A DNA stretch of 64,000 nucleotides from Gemmatimonadota bacterium (GTDB lineage: Bacteria; Gemmatimonadota; Gemmatimonadetes; Gemmatimonadales; GWC2-71-9): assembly GCA_016874005.1 (NCBI GenBank), contig VGVQ01000001.1:248001-312000 (forward strand), in the 5' to 3' direction. The translations under genes and the position numbers were made by a program. A model generated the notes under the pieces. The model was not told where the DNA came from, searched no databases, and was given only the letters and a program-made list of their open reading frames with translations. This document shows, one piece after another, positions 36,225 through 44,376 of this stretch; within the stretch, counting starts at the first letter, position 1, and every line of letters begins with the position of its first letter.

Positions 36225-37481
36225 TTACCCCAGCGACCGGAGCGCCTCGACGGCGCGATCGACGTCTTCCAGCGTGCTGCAGATGGTGGGACTCAACCGG
36301 AGGCCCCCGGTGTTGGAGCCGATGACCCCGTGGGTTCGGTAGAGTCGCTCGTGCCAGTCGCGTGCCTTGGCCGGGTCCGCCGCGACGACCACCACACCGA
36401 GTCGGAGCGCCGGATCGCGAGGCGTCTGTAACTCGAAGCCGGCCTCGGCCAGGCCGCGATACAGGCGAGTGCCCAGTTCCCGAACCCGAGCCTCGACCAC
36501 CGCGGGCCCGAGTCGCTCGTGGAATTCGATCGCGGCTGCCAGCCCGGCGGTACTGGCGTCGTTGCGCTGTCCCAAGGTCTCGAACTTGCCCGCGCCTTTC
36601 ACCGACGGCTCGGCACCCGCCCCCCAGCCCACCCCGATCACCCCTGGCCACATCGACGCGATCCGCTCCGCCCGGACGTAGAGGATTCCGATCTCGCGGG
36701 GACCCAGCACCCATTTCTGCCCGCTCGCCGAGTATGAGTCGCATCCCAGCTCGGCCAGGTTGCGCCGCGCGGCCCCGAAGGTCTGGGCCCCATCGACATG
36801 GACGTGAATCCCGCGGGCCCGACCGAGCCGGCAAAGCTCGGCGGTCGGCATCGCGAGGCCCGACGAGTTGGAGACGTCGGAGAACGCCAGGACCTTGGTA
36901 CGGGCGGTGATCGGCGCGGCCATCCGATCGATCACCTCGGCGGCGTTGCTCGGCGGGGTCGGAAAACCGACCCGCTTGACCAGGAAGCCGAATCGGGCGG
37001 CCCGGACGTCCCAGGCCACGTTGTTGGTCGGGTGATTCTGGTCGAGGAGGACCACCTCGTCGCCGGCCTGGAGCGGCATCCCGCCCACCACGATGTTGTT
37101 GGCCTCGGAAGCATTCCGGACGATGGCGATCTCCTCGGGCGTCACCCCGAGCAGCCGGGCGATCCGACTCCGCACCGCCTCCCGAAGCTCGTTGTATTTG
37201 GCGCGGTTCTGGTACGACACGTCGGCGTCGACGTCGCGGGTGGCACGCTCGACCGCCTCCACCACGGCGCGGGGCGCCGGGCACATGTTGGCCGAGTTCA
37301 TCGGCAACTGACTGGCGGGAAAGACGAATTGGCTCTTGAGGTCGCGCCAGAACCGTTCGTCGACCGGGCCGGCGGCGGGCCATGGCGGCCTGGCTGCCGG
37401 TCGTTCGGCGACGAGCGGGAGGCCGAGAACGGTCGAAGCGCCAAGGACGCGCTCGAGGAAAGCACGGCGGGAGTCGCTCAC
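36225..37481 (-). CDS. Tat-exported class V aminotransferase (isopenicillin N epimerase-like)
   Basis: PLP-dependent enzyme of fold type I. The 418 residues begin with a twin-arginine signal (SDSRRAFLERVLGASTVLGL), so a folded, cofactor-loaded enzyme is exported. Family motifs: NSANMCPAPRAVVEA, VRNASEANNIVVGG, the cofactor Asp in VHVDGAQTFGA, and the PLP Lys in SASGQKWVLGPREIG. Periplasmic class V aminotransferases are less usual; cysteine desulfurase-like, kynureninase-like or epimerase activity cannot be decided. Start GTG at 37481 has GGAGAGAGG upstream. It is divergent from the next S9 peptidase. Confidence 0.85.
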   Translation of the reverse strand: MSDSRRAFLERVLGASTVLGLPLVAERPAARPPWPAAGPVDERFWRDLKSQFVFPASQLPMNSANMCPAPRAVVEAVERATRDVDADVSYQNRAKYNELREAVRSRIARLLGVTPEEIAIVRNASEANNIVVGGMPLQAGDEVVLLDQNHPTNNVAWDVRAARFGFLVKRVGFPTPPSNAAEVIDRMAAPITARTKVLAFSDVSNSSGLAMPTAELCRLGRARGIHVHVDGAQTFGAARRNLAELGCDSYSASGQKWVLGPREIGILYVRAERIASMWPGVIGVGWGAGAEPSVKGAGKFETLGQRNDASTAGLAAAIEFHERLGPAVVEARVRELGTRLYRGLAEAGFELQTPRDPALRLGVVVVAADPAKARDWHERLYRTHGVIGSNTGGLRLSPTICSTLEDVDRAVEALRSLG

Positions 37482-37581
37482 GGCCTCTCTCCGGATGTCG
37501 GGCGGTACCCCAACAGTATTGCCCTCGGGCCCTTTGCGATAGATTCGCGGGTGAACCCCGACTTCGTCCCGAGGCAAGAAG

Positions 37582-39711
37582 ATGAACCGCGCGTTGACCC
37601 TGGCAGCCCTGACGGCGCTGTCCCCCGCCGCCCTCGTGGCCCAGCGAAGCTACACCCTCGAACAGATCCGCTCGTATCCGTTCCCGAACGAGATGGTCGC
37701 CGCCGCGACCGGATCGCGGATCGCTTGGGCATTCAACGAGCGCGGACTCAGGAACATCTATGTGGCCGAGGGACCGGGGTACGCCGCTCGACGGCTGACT
37801 TCGTACACCACCGATGACGGCCAAGAGCTGACCAGCGTAGCGCTCTCGGCCAACGGCCAGTGGGTGGTGTACCTGCGCGGCGGGGATCATGGATCCAACT
37901 GGGATGACGGCCTGCCGGTGAACCCCGAGTTTCTGCCCAGCCCGCCCAAAGTGCAGATCTGGGCGGTCCCCTTCTCCGGCGGCGAGCCCAGACTCCTTGC
38001 CGACGGTGAGGCGCCGGTGATTTCACCCAAGAACGACGTGGTCGTCTTCGAGCGGGGTGGTCAGTTCTGGTCGGTGCCAGTCGATGGGGCCACGCCGGCC
38101 AAGCAGCTCTTCACCGCGCGGGGCGTTCAGGGTTCGCCAGTCTGGTCCCCGGACGGCACCCGGATCGCGTTCGTCTCCAACCGCGGCGATCGCGCGTTCG
38201 TCGGGGTCTATCGGGTCGCCGAGCCGAGCGGCCCCCTCCAGTGGATCGCGCCGTCGTACTCCCGAGACCGCTCGCCCCGCTGGTCGCCGGACGGCCGGAG
38301 CTTGGCGTTCGTGCGGCTGCCCGGTGCTGGCGGCGCCCCGGACTCCGTGCTCGCCCGCCGTCACTCACCCTGGTCGATATACCGGGCCGACGCGGCCACC
38401 GGCGCGGCCACCAAGCTCTGGACGGCGCCGAAAACCCTCCGGGGTTCGGTTTCGACGACCGACGGAGGGACCAATCTCCACTGGGCCGCGGGGCGAATCG
38501 TTTTCCTGTCCTATCAGGACGGCTGGCCTCATCTCTACTCGCTGCCGGAGACGGGCGGCGAGGCATTGCTGCTCACCCCGGGTCGGTTCATGGCCGAGCA
38601 CATCAGCATGTCACCGGACCGCCGCTGGATGGTGTTCGCGGCCAACGCCGGGAGCGACTCCCTCGACATCGACCGCCGGCACGTCGTGAAGGTCCCAGTC
38701 GACCGGGCCGCGCCCGAAGTCATGACGCCAGGGTCCGGCCTCGAGTGGTCGCCGGTCGTCACCGGCGACGGAACCCTCGCGATGATCAGCGCCACGACCG
38801 AGCGGCCGCCGCTGCCGGCGGTGATGCCGCTGTCCGGCGGAACGCCGAGACTGCTCGCCGCGGATCGGATCCCGGCCGATTATCCCACCGGGTCCTTGGT
38901 GGTGCCGAAACAGGTCGTCTTCAAGGCCCCCGACGGCGTGACCGTGCACAACCAGCTATTCGTGGCGCCTGGCGGATTGGCCCGGAAGCCGGCGATCATC
39001 TACGTCCACGGCGGACCGCCTCGGCAGATGCTCCTGGGTTGGCATTACTCCGACTATTACTCGAACGCCTACGCCACCAACCAGTACCTGGCGAGCCAGG
39101 GGTACCTGGTGCTCTCGGTGAACTACCGGTTGGGGATCGGCTACGGCTACGAGTTCCACCAGCCGGCCCGGGCCGGTACCGCCGGCGCCTCGGAGTATCT
39201 GGACGTCAAAGCGGCCGCGCTCTGGCTGGCTCGGCAGCCTAACGTCGATCCGCGGCGCATCGGGATCTATGGGGGGTCCTACGGCGGCTACCTGGTGGCG
39301 CTCGCGCTGGGGCGCGACTCCCGCCTCTTCGCGGCCGGGGTGGATATCCATGGCGTCCACGACCGCACCATCGAGCGGACGCGCAATCTGGTGAGCCCGG
39401 ATCGGTTCGAGCGGGCCCCGGATGCCGATCTCGCCGCCCGGGTGGCCTGGCGGTCGTCGCCAGTGTCGTCGGTGAACACCTGGACCTCCCCGGTGCTGGT
39501 GATTCACGGCGACGACGACCGAAACGTCCGATTCAGCCAGAGCACCGACCTGGTTCGTCGCCTCGAAGAGAAGGGAGTGTCCGTCGAGACGCTGGTGATC
39601 GTGGACGACACCCACCACTTCATGCGGCACGCCAATTTCCTCAGGGTGGGCGACGCGACGGTGGAGTTCTTCAACCGGCGGTTCGGGATGGAGCAGGCCC
39701 GGGCCCACTAG
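37582..39711 (+). CDS. Secreted S9-family (DPP4/acylaminoacyl) peptidase
   Basis: A periplasmic serine peptidase of 709 residues. Order: signal peptide (ALTLAALTALSPAALVAQ), WD40-like propeller with SPDG repeats (WSPDGTRIAFVSN, WSPDGRSLAFVR, SPDRRWMVFAAN), then the alpha/beta hydrolase domain. The triad looks complete: S566 in GGSYGGY, Asp in VIHGDDDRNVRF, His in VDDTHHFMRHAN. The ATG has GAGG about 9 bases upstream, and a TAGATT box at about 37540 gives a short leader. Converges with the DUF6796-like gene. Confidence 0.93.
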   Translation: MNRALTLAALTALSPAALVAQRSYTLEQIRSYPFPNEMVAAATGSRIAWAFNERGLRNIYVAEGPGYAARRLTSYTTDDGQELTSVALSANGQWVVYLRGGDHGSNWDDGLPVNPEFLPSPPKVQIWAVPFSGGEPRLLADGEAPVISPKNDVVVFERGGQFWSVPVDGATPAKQLFTARGVQGSPVWSPDGTRIAFVSNRGDRAFVGVYRVAEPSGPLQWIAPSYSRDRSPRWSPDGRSLAFVRLPGAGGAPDSVLARRHSPWSIYRADAATGAATKLWTAPKTLRGSVSTTDGGTNLHWAAGRIVFLSYQDGWPHLYSLPETGGEALLLTPGRFMAEHISMSPDRRWMVFAANAGSDSLDIDRRHVVKVPVDRAAPEVMTPGSGLEWSPVVTGDGTLAMISATTERPPLPAVMPLSGGTPRLLAADRIPADYPTGSLVVPKQVVFKAPDGVTVHNQLFVAPGGLARKPAIIYVHGGPPRQMLLGWHYSDYYSNAYATNQYLASQGYLVLSVNYRLGIGYGYEFHQPARAGTAGASEYLDVKAAALWLARQPNVDPRRIGIYGGSYGGYLVALALGRDSRLFAAGVDIHGVHDRTIERTRNLVSPDRFERAPDADLAARVAWRSSPVSSVNTWTSPVLVIHGDDDRNVRFSQSTDLVRRLEEKGVSVETLVIVDDTHHFMRHANFLRVGDATVEFFNRRFGMEQARAH

Positions 39712-39717
39712 GCCCGG

Positions 39718-40419
39718 CTACCAGAGGTAGACCGCGACCGCCGTGAAGAACGCCAGGTAGGCGATGTTGAAACCGGCACCCTCGGTGTAGCGGACCACGA
39801 CTTCGGGCAGCCACCGCTGCGGGAGCAGCCAGGCCGCCGTGAGACTCACCGGGTTGACCGCCGCCATCCAGGCGGGCAAGGCGGTGGCCCCGATCGCCAC
39901 GGCGACCGCGTACCAGAGGGTCCCCGCCAAGGCCAGGACCAGCGCGACACCGTAACTCAACTTGAGGACCTCGACTTGGCGAAGCAGCCGGGCCAGCACC
40001 GCGGGCCTGGCGCCGTCCTCGGCTTCGTCGACCAGCGCGGCAAATTCGGCCAGGTGCAAGAACGATCCATGGACATAGCCCCCGAGGATCGTGGCCCCCG
40101 CGAGGAGCAGACCAGCCGGCATCGCGAACCACGGACCGGCCGGCGCCAGGGCCCGGTAGACGAGCCAAACGCCAGCCAGCACCAAGGGCGTCGCGAATAC
40201 CCCGAGCAGCGCCCCCGCCGCCAGCCGCTTGGGCGGCATTCCGGCGAGCGTGTCGAAGAGCGCGGCCCGCCGGGCCAGTCCCGGCAGCGTCGTCCAGTCG
40301 AACCGCCTCGACCGAGCCAATCGGGGCCCCACCCGGGCGGCCAACATGAACACGTCGCCCACCGCGTACATGGCCGAACCAGCGATGCCCACCGCGGCCG
40401 CAAGCTGGACGGCGGTCAC
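39718..40419 (-). CDS. Hypothetical integral membrane protein (DUF6796-like)
   Basis: The 233 residues have six to seven hydrophobic helices. The N-terminus, AVGIAGSAMYAVGDVFMLAA, resembles the GxxGSxxYxxGD entry of DUF6796 proteins; this match is from memory and weak. Start GTG at 40419 lies 8 bases after the stop of the esterase gene, so it is probably co-transcribed. Function unknown. Confidence 0.6.
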   Translation of the reverse strand: MTAVQLAAAVGIAGSAMYAVGDVFMLAARVGPRLARSRRFDWTTLPGLARRAALFDTLAGMPPKRLAAGALLGVFATPLVLAGVWLVYRALAPAGPWFAMPAGLLLAGATILGGYVHGSFLHLAEFAALVDEAEDGARPAVLARLLRQVEVLKLSYGVALVLALAGTLWYAVAVAIGATALPAWMAAVNPVSLTAAWLLPQRWLPEVVVRYTEGAGFNIAYLAFFTAVAVYLW

Positions 40420-40427
40420 GGTCGGCG

Positions 40428-42020
40428 CTATCCGGCCCGAGCCCAGGTCGGGCGGATCCGGGCCTCCACCGCGTCGCAGACGTCGTGCTTGAGGCGCGCC
40501 CCGGCCGAGATGGTCGAACCCAGCTCGAGGTACTTCGCCGCCTGGTCGTAACGAGGCCACGCGACCGCGCCCCCGCCGTTCGGATCTCCGGTCGCGGCGA
40601 AACGGGTCCAGTAGCCCACCATCGCCTCGCTCAGCCGATCGTCGACCGGCTCGCGCGGCATCCACCCGATCCGATTGCCGAACGCGTAGCTGATTTCCAG
40701 CGCGTGGTACGCCCCGAGCTTCTCGCCGCCCGGCAGGACGCGGGTGAAGTAGTAGAGGTACACCGGTTGCCCCAACGTCGCCGTGGCCCGAGCCGCGAGG
40801 CGGGTGGGACAGGTGAAGAAGACATCGCTGAAGACCTCGAGCGACACCCGGTCGACTTGTTCCGCGGCGGTCACCGGGAACCGCGCCAGGACCGGCTCGG
40901 CATGCGGACCGAGTAGTTGGCTGACCCAGCGCTGGTACCCTTCCGGCGTCTGCTCGACCCTCGGCATGTAGGTTCGCAAGGTGCTCATCTCGAGCGCGTT
41001 GGAGCCCGCCAGCAACGGGACCGGATGTTGCTTGCCCGCCTCGAAGACTCGGACCGTCATTTCGGGCAGCGCCGCGCCGTCGACGATCGGACCCATCAGT
41101 TGCCCGCCGGCCATGGCCTTGGTGCCGGCATCGAGTATCGCCGCCGCCGGGGCCGCGCGGAGCGACTGCAGCGGCGCCGAACTGTCGGCGACCAGCGATT
41201 TGAGGGCATTGGCGCCCTGGCGCTCCGCCAACCCGAGCGGCACCATCGCCGCCATCGGAGCGCCGCTTTGGGCAATGGCCCGGTGGAAAAGCCCCTTGGC
41301 CGCGGGGATGGCCATCAGGTGCATCACGTCGATCGAACCGGCCGACTCGCCGAAGATCGTGACCCGGTTCGGATCACCACCGAACGCCGCGATGTTGCGG
41401 CGAACCCACCGGAGCGCCTCGACCTGATCGAGCAGGCCCTGGTTGCCCGACGCTTTGACCGGCGACTCCGCGGTCAACGCCGGATGGGCGTAGAAGCCGA
41501 ACACCCCCAGCCGGTAGTTGATCGTGACGACCACCACCCCCCGCCGCGCCAGGACGGCACCGTCGTACCACGACGAGTGGCCCTCGCCGTTGAGGTTGGA
41601 GCCGCCGTGAATCCACACCATGACCGGCCGGCGGTCCCGGCCCCCGACGTTGGCGGACCAGACGTTGAGATAGAGGCAGTCCTCGCTCACCACGAGCGGC
41701 CTGGTATCCACCTGATCGGCGGTGCCGAAGACGGTGGCAATGCCCTTGGTCCAGAGGGTGAGTCGGTCGGTCTGCATGCACCCGGCGGCGAACTCGGTGG
41801 CCGGTCGCGTTCCGGAACCAACGGGCCGCGGAACCGGGGGTTTCCAGCGGAGGTCGCCGATCGGTGGCTCTGCGTACGGAACCCCGCGGAACACCGACAC
41901 CCCTCCGGGAAGGGCCGCGCCCTGGAGGGTCTCGCCGTCGGCAACCGCGGTCGGGGCGGACTGCCCGAGGAGCATCGAGGCCAGTCCGAGAGTCAGAACA
42001 ACCAGTAGTGGAGTCGTCAT
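40428..42020 (-). CDS. Secreted type B carboxylesterase
   Basis: Alpha/beta hydrolase that cleaves carboxylic esters. The 530 residues begin with a signal peptide (LLVVLTLGLASMLLGQS), then FRGVPYAEPPIGDLRW, the family block EDCLYLNVW, the oxyanion HGG in VMVWIHGGSN, the nucleophile S226 in FGESAGS, and the catalytic His in GAYHALEISYAFGN. The acid should lie near LLAGSNALE. The start is fixed by the signal peptide and by TATCTT exactly 6 bases upstream. A small membrane-protein gene follows in the operon. Confidence 0.94.
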   Translation of the reverse strand: MTTPLLVVLTLGLASMLLGQSAPTAVADGETLQGAALPGGVSVFRGVPYAEPPIGDLRWKPPVPRPVGSGTRPATEFAAGCMQTDRLTLWTKGIATVFGTADQVDTRPLVVSEDCLYLNVWSANVGGRDRRPVMVWIHGGSNLNGEGHSSWYDGAVLARRGVVVVTINYRLGVFGFYAHPALTAESPVKASGNQGLLDQVEALRWVRRNIAAFGGDPNRVTIFGESAGSIDVMHLMAIPAAKGLFHRAIAQSGAPMAAMVPLGLAERQGANALKSLVADSSAPLQSLRAAPAAAILDAGTKAMAGGQLMGPIVDGAALPEMTVRVFEAGKQHPVPLLAGSNALEMSTLRTYMPRVEQTPEGYQRWVSQLLGPHAEPVLARFPVTAAEQVDRVSLEVFSDVFFTCPTRLAARATATLGQPVYLYYFTRVLPGGEKLGAYHALEISYAFGNRIGWMPREPVDDRLSEAMVGYWTRFAATGDPNGGGAVAWPRYDQAAKYLELGSTISAGARLKHDVCDAVEARIRPTWARAG

Positions 42021-42026
42021 GGGGGG

Positions 42027-42032
42027 AAGATA
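42027..42032 (-). promoter_or_regulatory. Candidate -10 box (TATCTT) of the carboxylesterase gene, leaderless spacing
   Basis: On the minus strand TATCTT-CCCCCC-ATG places the start codon 6 bases after the box. The hexamer is identical to the one before selO. No ribosome site exists in the C-only spacer. Confidence 0.5.
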
Positions 42033-42115
42033 CCGCGGATCGGTGGAGTCGGCATACTTGCCACGACGGCAATCACGACCGATCCTTGCTGCAACGGACA
42101 ACAATGGGTGGTTCG

Positions 42116-43609
42116 ATGACGGATCGGACGGGTCTCAGCCGACGCGACGCCCTCCGCGCGGGAGCCGTAGCCTTGAGCGGGGCGGCGGTGCTCCAACCCA
42201 GGGCATCCGCTGCCCGATCGGGATCGCGCGACGACCTGACCGACGGCCTCACGGCATTGGTCAAGAAGCATCGGATGCCAGGCGCGCTGGTCGGGGTGTA
42301 TCGAGCAGGCCAAGTCCGAACGGCCGCGGCCGGGATCGCCAATCTCAACACCGGCGCACCGATGACCTCGGAGCTGGGGTACCTGACCGGGTCGATCACC
42401 AAAGTCTGGAGCGCGACGCTGGTGATGACCTTCGTGGACGAGGGGAAACTCGATCTCGACGCTCCGCTGATCGCCTATCTCCCGCACCTCCGCTTGGCCG
42501 ACCCCGAGGTCACTCGACAGATCACCACTCGCCACCTCCTCAACCACACGAGCGGCCTCGACGCCGGCGACTACATTCTCGATCTCGGCGAAGGACCGGC
42601 CGCGAACCGCCTTTTCGTGGGAGCGCTCGGCAAGGTGGGGCAGCTGCATCCGCTCGGTGCCTACTCGTCCTACTGCAACGGCGGCTGGGTTCTCGCCGGC
42701 CATCTCCTCGAGCACCTGTCCGGAAAGAGCTGGCACCGACTGCTCGAGGAACGAGTCATCCGACCCCTGGGCGCAACCCGCACCTTCACCGATGCCGAGG
42801 ATGCGGTGCTCTTCGGCGCCGTGGTCGGCAGCGTACCGGATCCCAAGCGCCCCGGTGAGCACATGGCCACCCCGAAATTCCTCCTGCCGAAGACCTTCGC
42901 GCCGGCGGGGGCGACCCTGCTCCCCACGATTCACGACAACCTGCTCTTCGCGAGAATGCACCTCGGCCGCGGCGTCGCGCCGAATGGCACTCGAATCATC
43001 AGCGAGCGCTCCGCGGTGGCCATGGCGACCCGGACAATCGACCACCCGAGCGGCCCGGCAAGCGGCTACGGCTTGGGCTGGTTCCACGCGACACCCAACG
43101 GTCAGGTCACTTTGTCGCATGGCGGCGGCTCGAACGGAGGGCGGGCAATGTTGGTCGTGGTCCCCGAGGCGGACTTCGCCTACGCGACGTTCGTGAACTC
43201 CAACGCCAGCGACGGATTCCAGGCCGAACTCGACCGGTGGATCCGAACCGGCTACCAGCCGGGTTGGACCGAGCCGCCGCCACCCCCCGCGCCCGAGGGA
43301 CCGATCGACCCGGCCCGCTTCGTCGGGGTGTACCGGCGGATGACCAGCAAAGTGACGATCCGACAGCAGGGTGGTCAGCTGATGGTGGAGAGTGCCTGGG
43401 TCCCCGAGGAAGCGCCGGGGACCGAAGCGTACGTGATCGGCCGGCAGGTCGAATTCCCGATGCGGCCGGCCACGCCGAACGCCCTCGTGTCGGCCGCCGC
43501 CCCGGCGGGGAGCCGGGCGGGGGCCTGGACCTTTCTTGAGCCTGACGAGCGGGGTCGGTACCGACTGGTTTATGCCGGCGGACGGTTGGCCCGCCGGATC
43601 GCGGATTAG
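42116..43609 (+). CDS. Tat-exported serine hydrolase of the class C beta-lactamase family
   Basis: These penicillin-binding-protein-like hydrolases act as esterases, peptidases or beta-lactamases in the periplasm. The 497 residues start with a twin-arginine signal (GLSRRDALRAGAVALSG). The catalytic set is visible: SxxK in GSITKVWSATL, YxN in SSYCNGGWVLAG, and the HGG triad LSHGGGSNGGRAM. A C-terminal lipocalin-like domain (DPARFVGVYRRMTSKVTI) follows, as in many esterase-type members. ATG at 42116 has GGGTGG upstream; ATG at 42104 is in frame. Divergent from the carboxylesterase. Confidence 0.9.
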   Translation: MTDRTGLSRRDALRAGAVALSGAAVLQPRASAARSGSRDDLTDGLTALVKKHRMPGALVGVYRAGQVRTAAAGIANLNTGAPMTSELGYLTGSITKVWSATLVMTFVDEGKLDLDAPLIAYLPHLRLADPEVTRQITTRHLLNHTSGLDAGDYILDLGEGPAANRLFVGALGKVGQLHPLGAYSSYCNGGWVLAGHLLEHLSGKSWHRLLEERVIRPLGATRTFTDAEDAVLFGAVVGSVPDPKRPGEHMATPKFLLPKTFAPAGATLLPTIHDNLLFARMHLGRGVAPNGTRIISERSAVAMATRTIDHPSGPASGYGLGWFHATPNGQVTLSHGGGSNGGRAMLVVVPEADFAYATFVNSNASDGFQAELDRWIRTGYQPGWTEPPPPPAPEGPIDPARFVGVYRRMTSKVTIRQQGGQLMVESAWVPEEAPGTEAYVIGRQVEFPMRPATPNALVSAAAPAGSRAGAWTFLEPDERGRYRLVYAGGRLARRIAD

Positions 43610-44361
43610 GGCCGCGCTCCCTCGGCCGCCAGCGTGGCGACGGCGCGGCGCTCGATTGCCGCAAGCCAATTGCGCCGAATCAACGCGCTGCCCGGGTAGA
43701 TCAGGCGCCAATACACGGCGAACCGGCGCCGGGTGGCCGGATCATTGGCGTGGACCCTCGTTTCCGTGGCGATCCGCGAGCCCGTGCCATGGGCTACGAT
43801 CAGGAAGTTCATCGTGGCCATCACGGTCCCCGGGATCTGCTCGGCCCGGTATTCCGCCGGGGTGCGTGGCCGGGCCTGGCCGCGCGGCATGACGACCGCC
43901 GACCCGAATACCAGCTCCCGCGGCGGCGCATCGACCACCCGAACGAAGCCACCTCGAACCGCCACGTCGAGCAGCGGATCCTCGACCCCGGGATTCAGAA
44001 CACCGGGCTGGAGATCGCGCCCGCCTCGCCGGATCCACGTCAGAGCGCGGAACAGGAAGATCTCGTCGGCACGAACCTGGGTCGCGGCCCGGTAGACGAC
44101 CTCCGGCGGCGCGGCCACGGTGCGCTGGTGACGCTCGTTGAACTGCCAGGCCGGAGCGATCGAGTCGAGGTGCGAGACCAATGCTGCGACCCGGAATTCC
44201 GGCGCCGGGAGGGCGAACCCAACGATCGTCAACGCGGCGCCGACCGTGCCTAACGGAGCGCCCGGCCGCGCGACCCCACCCCGAACCTTCCGAACGACCC
44301 AGCCGGCCGCCTTCGCGCCGAGCAACACGAGGCCAAGATAGACGACCAGCGAACCAAGCAC
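43606..44361 (-). CDS. Membrane-anchored SRPBCC-like protein of unknown function
   Basis: The 251 residues have two N-terminal hydrophobic helices (MLGSLVVYLGLVLLGAKAAG and TVGAALTIVGFALPAP) and a soluble domain whose sequence RTVAAPPEVVYRAATQV and VMATMNFLIVAHGTGSRIATE resembles the SRPBCC/polyketide-cyclase fold. No catalytic residues can be named. GTG start, 15 bases after the CocE stop, so it ends the minus-strand operon. The last 4 bases overlap the convergent beta-lactamase-like gene. Confidence 0.6.
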   Translation of the reverse strand: MLGSLVVYLGLVLLGAKAAGWVVRKVRGGVARPGAPLGTVGAALTIVGFALPAPEFRVAALVSHLDSIAPAWQFNERHQRTVAAPPEVVYRAATQVRADEIFLFRALTWIRRGGRDLQPGVLNPGVEDPLLDVAVRGGFVRVVDAPPRELVFGSAVVMPRGQARPRTPAEYRAEQIPGTVMATMNFLIVAHGTGSRIATETRVHANDPATRRRFAVYWRLIYPGSALIRRNWLAAIERRAVATLAAEGARP

Positions 44362-44376
44362 CGATCGACCCCGCGG

